A DNA stretch of 64,000 nt from Athripsodes cinereus (Eukaryota > Arthropoda > Insecta > Trichoptera > Leptoceridae), in contig OX388312.1 in the NCBI GenBank assembly GCA_947579605.1, positions 28,047,313-28,111,312 of the forward strand, in the 5' to 3' direction. Under the pieces are notes generated by a model. It worked only from the letters and a program-made list of their open reading frames with translations. It searched no databases and had not been told where the DNA came from. The position numbers and the translations under genes are program-made. Numbering within the stretch: position 1 is the first letter of the stretch; each line of letters starts with the position of its first letter. Shown here piece after piece: positions 35,801-47,800 of this stretch.

Positions 35801-38800
35801 TTACGGATGTCGTGGTCTTGTTAGAGGGTGATATTGCAATACCCTTGAGGAAATTTTACCTATTGGAGGTTGCGGAACATTTAGTGTTGGAATTTGAAAC
35901 TTCTTTGAGTCCTGGTGTTTATGATTTAATTATTTCCTATAACGGAGATATGAAGAATAGAATTGTTGGGCTTTATGAAAGTTCTTATAAAAGCAGTTCA
36001 GGTGAAGTAAGGTGGGTCCATTATTTATTTTTTATAGTATGTATTTTATAAAAAGTAGGTATTTTGGTTCACACCTTATGTGACTTAGACAAATTTATTT
36101 ATGTATTTATTTCTTGGATAGTATTTAAGTGCCCTTTACATGCCAAAACATCTAAAGGACACTGTACAACTAATACAAGGTTCTATTTAAATATGTTTAC
36201 ATTTTGTGACAATGTATTTATCCTTGGATTAGTTGGAAGAAATCACGTCTTCGTGGTAAATTTTCCCTCTCTGTATTGATTGTTTTTAATATAAATGTTC
36301 TTCTGTTTAAAATTGCGTGTAATCGATAAAGAGTAAAGAATGAATAAATACTTAAATAAAATGTACTTATATGAAAATATTTTTAATTTTTTACAAGATT
36401 TTGTCTTCCTGGCATGTCATACAAGGACATAATGGAAAGAGCAACTGAAAATGACAAGGACCAAAAATTTCATTCCAAATTTTCTGACTTGAAGAAAGTT
36501 GAATAACGACATTCAGCCATAATCTAATTCACAGTAATTGGCAGATTGTAGCTAACTTCATGTCAGAACTATGACTCAAAACTTTTGCCTGAGTATACTG
36601 CTAGTAAAACAATAGACCATTAAAGGTCACGTGGTTTTGTCTATGGATTTGCTTTTGCTTGGGGGGCAAACAGTAAGATTGCGCAAATCATCCTTGTAGG
36701 ATGTTATGCCATAAGAGAAAAAAAAGAAAGTCAGACGACAAAATAATAACAAAATCGACACTGACAGTTTTTTTTTATTATTAGGTATTCTTTAGGCGTT
36801 CTACCTAATATTACACCGTAATCGTCTGTTGTGTTGGGATGCCTGATGCCCCTCAATGATTTTTCTGTGACGTCATCCTTTAATGGTCTATAGTATCTCT
36901 TACATATTACGTATTTTTTGATGTAATGATTTTTTTAGTAACTAATGTTTTTCAAATCACCTAACTGTAAAGCATTCTTTCAAAAAAGCTGCCTCCACAC
37001 CTAAATGAATGATGTGAACAAATGTTCTATCTGTCCGCTGATATAGAATGGAATAGAGAAAGAAAACATTTAGTTCAATCTCTTTTTTTATTTGTTTCTA
37101 ATAATATAACACTTTATTGTAAAAATAAATTTTGTACAAATCGTATACAGTCTTCCAGTAAACCTAGTCTATGGTAACGACAGGAAAAAAGAGAGATAGG
37201 GCATACATTCGCATTATTCGTTTGTCAAGTATGGACATGGCTTATTTTTTTTTTAAGGGCAGCGCCTGCCACATACCTCGTGCCGTACCTGGAGATATGT
37301 TTCTCCATAACGACACACACATGCACAAACAGGATTTAATGTCGCATTAAAGCAAGATATGCTGCCCCGAGGGATGGCTTATTATAAGCTTATTGTACTG
37401 ATTGGTAATTTTGTACCTTTTTTATTATTTTCAGTAAAATAGCCACATCCAAGTTTGAGCCTACTTATGCCAGACAGGCCTTCCCGTGTTTCGATGAGCC
37501 CGGTATGAAGGCAAAGTATACTGTGAAAATTGTAAGACCCACAAAAGATTTCATAGCTTTATCCAATATGGATGTTGCCAACCAGGTTAGTTTGAATATT
37601 GTATTTTTAATTTGAATAACGATTTTCATTACATAAAATTGCAGTGGATATCTAAATATATTCACAGTTCTGTCAATCGTCATCACCACCTTTGCCAGTG
37701 ATTCCTCCTCTTGATAGCACAGAACAGAAATCAGTCTCCTCATTCAGTGTGTCTTTGTGCCAACTGAGTTATCTCCTCCGACGATACTCCCAGGACTCTG
37801 ATTTCATAATCGTAGGATCGGTGCATTGTGGAAGAGGACCGTCTCGGCTGGCAGACCCCTCGTGGATAAAAGAACGGTGCTCTTTTTCGGCAATCATCAT
37901 TACAGTTAATAATTTCACAAAATACAAAAGAGCTCCGTTTTCCACGCCTAAGGTCCATGGTTGAATCTGGCCGCCCAAATGATAAAAATATAAATTTGTT
38001 TTGTTGCAATAAGTTTTAAAAAATAATAATGTCAATATTATTTATTAAAACTTTTGTTTTTTCGGATAAATTATGTAACAGTTTCGAGACATTTTGAATG
38101 TTTATAAATGAGTTCTGTTACCTGATTGACAAACAGAATTTCTCTTGACAATCATTCATTCATTCATTCATCGCCCTCAACGCTCCTCTCGGGAGCACAT
38201 GGCAGAAACCAGCCTCCTCCATTCAGAGCGTCTCTGTGCCAATTGTGTGACCTCTTTCCACGACATTCCCTGCGCTCTGATGTCGTTGTCATATGAACGG
38301 TGTATTGTGAAAGAGGGACTTGACAATCAAGTATATTGAAATTCCAAGTTACAATATTTTTTTGATGCTTCTATTCGATTTTATTATACTAATATTAATT
38401 AACTTTTACCAAATTTTATTTTATAATTTATTTATATTATGTGTATATTCATTTGTTTATATTGTTTTGAATTATGTAATATTATTTTTTGTCTTGTTTG
38501 GATTTACTTTTATGTACTTTTTATGTCTGTTATATATTTTATACATATAATCGCTATATAGTGATAATCTCCCCACTGCACATCATCACATCTTTTTATG
38601 TGTAAACTGCCTGTTGATTTTGTTATAATTATGAATGATGATGTGCAAGAAGAATAAAATAAATAAAAATAAATAAAACATGTTTAAGGCTAACGCCGTA
38701 AATTGAAAAAATTAAATAATAATAAAAAATAAAAGTGCATTGTAGAATACTTTCGTAGAATACGTTTGTAGAATACGTTTAAAAACATTCAAAGGAAAGG

Positions 38801-41800
38801 ACGAAAAAAGGGTCACATTATATTGTTTTGTTTTACTATTTCAGGAAGAGTATGGGAAGCCTGAGGATGGTCTAACATTAGTGACTTTCAACGAGAGTGT
38901 TCCAATGTCTACATACTTGGCGTGTTTCATTGTATGTAAATTTGCTTATACTGAAACAATGATTGGACAAGGAGAACAAGGAAACGATAGTTTTCCCTTA
39001 AGAGTGTATGCAGTATCAGAAGACCAACTACCGAAAGTGAACTTCTCTCTGACCATAGGCAAACTAGTGACAGAGTATTATATAAAATATTTTAATATTG
39101 AATATCCACTTCCAAAGCTTGGTAAATAATATTGTATATTATATTCTTTTTTTTTTATAGAGATGCAACGAATAGTATATTTGACTGAATACCGAATGTT
39201 ACGGGAGATCGTATGCCGAATAACGAAATATTCGGCAAAACAATGATGAGAGCGTGCGTTACTCCCAACCGCGCATCTTCGTGCAGGTACCTAGGTACAT
39301 CATAGACATGCAGCACGGTACATTTTTTTGAAATTTTTGGGTTCCAACATCAATAATAACAATATCTGGTTTAACTCCATATCAAATTAAATTATGTAAT
39401 TAATTTGTTATTTGAGGATTAGTAAAATCATGCATCTGCAGCTGACAATGAAATTGCAAAAATCTACAAGCTATTAGTTCCTTCCAGTTTTACATTTAAG
39501 CTATTCGGCAGAACAACGAATAAAAGACTAAATATTCGGTATTCAGCCAAATAGTAAAAATGTTGCCGAATAGACAGAATACTGAATAGTTGCCTAATAT
39601 TCGTTGCATCTCTACTTTTTTATAATCAGATCCTTTTGGATGAAAGATATAATCATATTTCTTCAATAATTAGTCTCCGTATTGTACACAAACATGTTGT
39701 CGTTTTCAGATATGATTGGAATTCCCGATTTTGTTTCTGGGGCTATGGAGCATTGGGGTTTGGTGACTTTCAGAGAGACCAGCTTTTTATACGATCCGCT
39801 AACCACGTCGACTGCGACAAAACAAAATATAGCTCGAGTAGTTGCTCATGAAATATCACACATGTGGTTTGGGAACTTAGGTAAGCAGACAATCAAACTG
39901 AAATTATCTTTTATTTTAAGATTGTTGATGATGATGTTTGAGGTGCAGCGTTCCCTCTGGAGTGGTGTTATACATTGAGAACACTTATTTATTAATTGTA
40001 CAAAACAAACAATGAATAGCATTACAGTAAAAAAAAAACCTTTTCGCTATCATTGTACGTAAACAGTAAACAATCAAGACAATAATAAAATATAACACAA
40101 AAATACAGACACATAGAAATTCTATGACACAAATATACAAGATAAAGGAATGTTGACCACGTCCGATTGCAGTATCTTACTTAATTAAATAATCACTTTT
40201 TATTTTATTCTGATACCTACACTAGTGAAAAATTAATATTATTGTACAACAACGCTTATAAATGCTTAGAAGAGGCAATAAGGCACGGGCAGGCAGAAAG
40301 AGAGAGAGAGAGCCGAGTTGTAGTATATACTCGTTTTTATAAATATAATCAAAGACAATTCACATTTTTTTGACAGATATATGATATCTTGCCTCCGGCC
40401 AATAGCTCAAACAAAAAATACTATTTCCAAATCACCATACAGATGTCGGTATGGTGACTAATTGGAATACATACAAATCTTGACAATTGTTTGATTTAAA
40501 ATTATCTTAATTTTATTTAAAAAGTGATTTTGCACGGCGGAGCGAATATATACTGTCATGAGACAAAAAGTTTCAGTATGGCTGTTCTAAGCTGTTTTAT
40601 TATCATCTACTTCTGATACTCTATCGTAAAATTATTATACCTAATTTATATTAAATATCAATCTGTCCCCACACTTCATTTGAAAGATAAAAGATTAACT
40701 GCTTTGCCAACGGGTAAGTTACTTATGATATTGGTTCAGCTAACTACTTATTATCAAAAAATTTACATCATATTTTTTATAAATAGGTATTACAAAATAT
40801 AATGTGTTATCACAAAACAAACATGAATATGCTTTCAAAAAGAGTTTAACGAGTGTTGCAGCATTTTGTCTGTGAGTTATTTTGGCCAAAATTCAACATG
40901 GTGTAGTTTTGCTCTGACATAGAGTATATCTATCAAAGATCTATCTATGCTGTCGCAGTATTTTCCAGAAGTGAGATGGCCTGTTGCCTTAACTGCGTGT
41001 AATGAACATACAAATCATCTTCTCTGTGTTTGTTTAATTTCAGTTACTATGGCTTGGTGGAATGATTTGTGGTTGAACGAAGGTTTCGCTTCTTATATGC
41101 AATACAAATCTCTGGCCAACTTCTATCCTGATTGGAAAATGGTGAGAAATTTCACTTATCAGATATAAAATTAATCATTTTGCAAAAAAAGTAATTCATT
41201 ATGTAATGCAGTTGTGAGATTTTCGTTAAGTGATTCAGTCCAATTAACCAGGTTGACTTGTTTCTTTTTTATACATGAACAATTCACGAAGATCAAGCTA
41301 GTCCCAAATTAAGATATGAATCTTGTATTATGGGTATTAACATGTTGACACACATATACAGTGGACTTAATGTGCACATATAATTTAGATCCAGAACAAT
41401 TTTAAAAAGGACATTTTTTATTTTACTTCCATTGAGAATCAAACCTGAAGCCTCATAATTCACGGGCAAGAGTATGAGCTCTTTGCCGCATCAACCATCA
41501 TAAATAATAATATAGGTTATCAAACTGTAGATTTTTTCGTTTTAGTATGTGGGTATCCCATTTCCCTTTTATATGTTAATTTTTTCCTTCAGGAATGATA
41601 TATTTAAAAGATAGCCTCTAAACTAGCATTTTGTTGTAATTATAACTTGTCATATTTCAGCTGGAGCAGTTCCTGAGTAGCAACACTCACAGTGTGATGT
41701 CATTGGACGCCACGCTTGCGTCACATCCTATTGTGGTGAAGGTTGAGACGCCCGATGAAATCACCGCTATTTTCGATAGCATCTCCTACAACAAGGTATT

Positions 41801-44800
41801 CTACTTCTACAAATCCTCTACTTAAAATTTCATTAGAGTTAGAAAAAAGGGAGTTCATGCAGCATTACAGGATTGTGAATAATACCATTGATCTGATTTT
41901 TTTTCTTTTTTCTATCAAATCACAGCCTTAATATCCACAACGAATTTAAAAGGTACAGATATAGATATTCCATGTGTCTATATCATGGGTGGCCAACCTT
42001 TTCAGTAGCCAGGCCAGATTTTAGAAATGAGATTTCCTACTGGGCCGTACAACAATATATTCCATATATGGAACATTTAATAATTTTATTTCACCTTAAA
42101 ATTTCTACCTCCTCATCGCCAAACTTTCAAAATGGTATAGGAATTTGAAATGTTTTGTAAACTTACTTCTCGGTTTTCTTTAAGAATATTTTCTCGAAAT
42201 ACCTTTTTCATATAACTAACGGGTATTATTGAAAAAAGTGTGCATATGCTTCGCGGGCCACAAGTGGACACCGATTGGGTCGCGATTTGGCCACCCTTTA
42301 CCTACAACATTACGACACATTCTATTAGTAAGGAAGCTTGCAGACTAATTGTGTGTAACAAAATGCAAGTTATCCTCTCTTTGCCAATAAAAAAATTAGA
42401 ACAGTCAGGATACCACATCCACCACATCAGCTGAATTGAAGATAATAAATGTTTTATCGCAATATTGCACATAAATCTGTCTTTTATATAGAACACTTAA
42501 AATCTTAAAGAAAGTAGTAGGAAATATATTATTCTTTGTCGCAATTTCTACAAAATAAAAGGAAAGTGAGAATGTATTAATTTATTGTATATTTCTTTTT
42601 CATATAGGGTGCTGCAGTGTTACGCATGTTGGAGGGATTCGTAGGTGAAGAATCTTTCAAAAATGGCGTTACAGATTATCTGAATGCTCACAAATTCAAT
42701 AATACTGTAACCCAAAATCTTTTGGACAAGTTGGCCGTTTATTTTGAAGTTGGAGAAACCCCTCACAACCTTACGTAAGTGTTTTCAAATAAAACAGAAA
42801 CAATTTTTTTATGTTAAGTAGATAATTTTATTTATTTTATCTGTCTAGGTAGCGGACAAACATTGCGTAATTATCATATAGGTTGTTCTATCTGTGCTTT
42901 AAAAAATGAGTCAATCGGGATGGGTGGAATACCGCATCGCTATATTTAAGATGCTAATTGTGTGATCAATACATATAAAACTTTTTTTTATCAATTTTAT
43001 TCATTAATTTTGCTCAATGTAGAGACATTTTACCATTTGTTGTTCCTATTGAGGACATGAATAAAGCGGTTTTGAGCAAATTAATCTCTTTCAATGATAT
43101 TATTATCACTTCAATATCATTGTCATAGGATTATTCAGCGCATAGAAGATCTCACGGTAAAAAAAATATATTTCTTGTATAGTAATAATAAAATCTTTAT
43201 TGCACAAAAATCAACATTAGAAAATAAATATGGCAGAATTTTTACTAGACAAATAAATTTGTGCAATGGACGAGTTTATCACAGAAGCGCGATATCTTCC
43301 AACTAACCTAAAATAACCTATGGTATAAGATTTCAAATGTGTCCCAAAATTTAATATTTTTGTCACTCAAAAATATGTTAAGAACATTGTGTAATTCGTA
43401 CTCTTAACTATGAGCATGTTTTCTAAATTATTTTTGTGTTCAGTACGGACGGCAAGCCTCATTGTTAAATGAAAAATGTTTTGTTATATTGCAGGTACAT
43501 AATGGACACATGGACGCGTCAGATGGGTCTGCCGGTTGTAACTGTCGCTAAAAATGAAAATGGAACTTACACCTTGACGCAAAAACGATTCCTCGCTGAC
43601 CCTGATGCAGTCGTTGATAAACCCTCAGAATTCAAGTAACTAAACAAAGTTTTTATTTATTTATTTTATTACTATTTCCAATCATCATCTATGCAGCAAA
43701 AACAACAAATAAATTTACATAAAAAAAATGTGATGCGAGATTATTAATGTGTTAGTAATTTCTTCAATATTTTTTTAGATCTGTACCAAAATATTATTAA
43801 ATATTTAGTTTTATTAAAATGAACTTCCACCAACAGCTGATGATGAGAGCGTAAGCTTCCGAAAGCAGGCTCACAAAGCAATGAAGTTACTCGTGGAATT
43901 ACTAAATACATATTTTGTAGCATTTCTGTTTTTTATATACATACTTAATTGCTCTACAATGTTTCTCCTAAGAGTATAAAGCAGAAACTAGCCTACGCTC
44001 CGCCATTCAGAGTGTCTTTATGCCAATAAAATCACCTCTCTCCACGATATTCCTAGTGCTCTGTTGCTGATGTCATAATCCAATTATATATATTCCTTTA
44101 TTTTGTAGTTATCGCTGGTATATTCCGATCACATACACAACAAGAAACGGTGCTTCTACTGAGACTGTTTGGTTTAAAGACACCGAGGAATCTGGTAAGA
44201 AAATCTGAATTATTTTTTGTATCATGATTTGAAATGAACCCAAATACACCTCAACCCCCTATTATATGCAGTGAATTCCACAAAACAGTTTTTTTAAAAG
44301 TCATCATCATCACCGTTGCACCGCTTCCTTTGCAGGGTAGGCAGAAAGGATCCAGCGCCACTTGCTCTTATCCTTGCATACACCTTTTGCTTGTGTCACT
44401 GTCATACAATAGGTCATGCGTGGCCTCTTATTCAAAGTGCTGAACATGCATCCGTTCTGTGGAATCCAGTGTATACCATTTTACCATTTAATCCTCGGAT
44501 GACCAGGTCTCCAAGCATCATTCCTTTCGGCCACGTATATTTTCATGGTCATTCTGTCCACGTGCCCAAACCACAGAGGCTTATTCACTTTTGTTTTTGT
44601 TATTTTTAACTTGTGACTTGGATTGTCAAGGTCTGAAGTCTGGGACCGAAAAGTAAGTATTTTAAAATGTGCTGTATTTTTTTCAGTTCTTCTAGTCCCT
44701 CCAGAAGGTGAAGAGGTGATCAAACTAAATAATGATCAAGTGGGTTACTACAGAGTCAACTATCCCGATGATATGTGGGATATGTTAGAGAATGAACTCA

Positions 44801-47800
44801 ATACTAACGACACTGTGGTAATAATATTGTTTTTTTTTTTTCACTTGTTTCAAATTTAAATTAGGAACGAAGAGCTTGCATTTCGAAGAAGTTGGCCAGG
44901 AGTAGAAGTAGATAATAATAAAGATAAATACATATTGAATTAAAACGATCTGCAGACACAGGTCCTTTTGCTGTTGTATCCTACATGTATCTCTTAATTT
45001 TTCATGTGGATCAACAGATGGCTCTAGCTGTTCCATTTCGACGCTCTAAAAGGAATGAGTGATTAGTCTTGCAATAAGTTAAAAGTTTCAAAATATATTC
45101 TATTGCTGTGTGATTAGTAAAGCCATAGATAATACTTCTATGGCAGTGTGACAAGTAACAGTTTCGGTTATACCTAAATGATGATAATTCATGTAGTTCA
45201 TAACAAAGTGGTAGGTGTCGTCATAAAGCACACAATTACAATGTGACATCATAATTATGACTATATCTGCTTCTAGATTCCTTAAAATAATTTGTCATAT
45301 CACCACGCGTCTTCTCATTATAACCGTGCAAATTCAGTGAGGTAGTATTGACTGCTTAAATGTCAAAGAATTAAAATTGTGAAAAATGTTATTGGTAAAA
45401 TAATAGTTGGCTGGAACGTTAATTCAAATTTTACACAATGCTATTTTAGTTCATTTTTTTGCCACCAGAGACGCTAGTTTTATATAATATTATATAGTAT
45501 TACATTTGTAACTAACTTCATAATGTTAAAAGTGTGTTAAAAAGAATTGCTGAGATCAGTAGCTCTCTCAACTGTTTAGACACCGTGGAATAAACTTTTA
45601 AATATGAAATCCCAATTATATTTAATTTACTGTAAATAATAATTTTGAGTAAATAAATTATTGTTATAGGTAAAGAACAACTTTAGTCAGGAGTAGAATT
45701 CAAACTCAGAACCTCCAAAAAAGCTTTAGTTATCATTTGACCGCTGATCATGTCGTTGAATATAATTTTTTATTATATATTTTTAGTTGTCTGTCTCAGA
45801 TAAGGCTCACATCCTCAATGACATATTCTCGTTGGCCGAAGCTGGTTTAGTATCATATCCAAGAGCTTTGAAAATATCCAGTTACTTGGTGGATGAAGAT
45901 AACTATGTGACATGGGCAGTGGCGTCTATGCAGTTCAACGCTTTAAATAGAGTAATGTCCAACTCTTTGGCATATACGGAATTCCAGGTAACAGTAATAA
46001 TAAATCTATTCTCCGTAGAGTTTTCAGAATATAAAAGGTCTCTCAAAGTTTTCGATTATCCTGTAAAATGTCAGGAATCCATAAAAAATTGTAGATTTGA
46101 AGAATTCCAATCTGTTAAGAAATGTGCCGCCCATTTTGAATGTCATGTTTTTCCAGCACTAAAAGAACAACTTGTATCTTTATCACATGTATTTAGTCTA
46201 CTGGCCACCGTACTTAAGGAAAATGATGTGGTGGTATAGACAGAAATATTGTATTATAGATAAAACTTAGTCTTTCAAAAAACAAAAAGATTATATTCCT
46301 TCTTCCAAATTAAAGTAAATAATTGATTTGGTAATTTATTATATTTTTTAATGTTTAATTTCTAAGCTATTTCAACAGATGGTGATAGTTTCTACTTTAA
46401 AAATAAAGCCAGTTTTTAATCTTTCTCTTACGCTCACACCAAATATGTTAATCACTGTGTGAAGCTAACTGTGTGTATAATATTTTTGTATTATTTTTCA
46501 GGCTCATGTTAGGAGTTTACTATCGAATGTTATCGACAAGGTTGGCTGGGACAGCACTGATGCTGACGATGACGTAAAGGATCATATTGTCAAGTAAGTG
46601 GTGGTACCAATCATGGTATTTATTATTTATAAAAGTATTCATAACTTTGTATGGCTTAAAAATAAAATTTTATTGTTTTAGGTTAACGAGGGCTGTTGTC
46701 ATGAATTTAGCTTGTACCTTTGGTGAAATGAAATGCTTGGACGAATCTAAGAAAAGATTTCTGGATTGGTTAGAAAATGGAACTGCCATTCATCCAGACA
46801 TTAAAGGAATTGTGTACTTCTTTGGTGAGTTAAAACTCTCTTTATCCATACCATTCCAGCATCTTCCACAAGTGGGGTAGTAAGTGGACTTACTGCATGT
46901 TTTAAACAAGCAAACAGTTCTCTTCGGGCCAAAAAATAAATAAGGATGGTTGACATATCAAACAAATGATCATGTTAAATTTGCTCAGCTCTAATATTAT
47001 TCTCTCCCTCGTCCAAGTGTTGTTCCCCATTGCTTAGAATAGTAACCACAATAAATGTAGTCAAACCTCATTTTTTTTTATTTATTGGTAAAAAGTACAA
47101 AACAGACAACAACTATAAATATGATTTACATAAATAAAAATAAGCCGTTCGTAACTCAGCTGTCATTCACAAACATGTACCACACTTAAGTCAATTATTT
47201 AAATATCGCACATTCCGCTCATTCATCTGTTCTCACTATCATATCGCACAAGCAGCCATCACTAACAGACAAAAATATATTTTGAAACATATTATACCCA
47301 AGTACAAATAAAAACTATTAAGAAAACAAGAAAAAAATATACAAAAACTTGTATTGTTTGAAAAAAAACTGTTAATAAAAGATAGAAAAAAGTAAACATG
47401 CAGAATCCTGTAATGTTTGAAATAGATGGAGTATTAAAAAAAATAGTAATGTTAAGAAAGGGTGTTTGTTCTGAGTCAATTGTAAAAAATGTGCCACCGC
47501 AATGACCATAAATGGAGTAGGCAGTGAATTAACTGCTTTTAATAAATGTGCAAGCTGTTCTCTTTGTGTAAATAAAAAATAAGATAATAATAATAATAAA
47601 CTTTATTGTACAAAATATTTAAACAAAAAGAATGAGATGTACAACATGGTATATACAAATATTTTGCACAATGGGCGAGTTTATCGCAGGGACGCGATAT
47701 CTTCCAACTAACCCAAAATGTTCAGGAAGGATTTTGTACCTCATTGTTGAATTGAGATGTTGAATGTCTTATTTTATTTTATAATTTGATATTTTATTTT

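Noticed and set aside
45988..46239. Coding extension of aminopeptidase exon 12
   Set aside because: A donor CAG|GTAACA ends the exon in the right phase, and the downstream open frame coincides with a decayed SINE-X copy.
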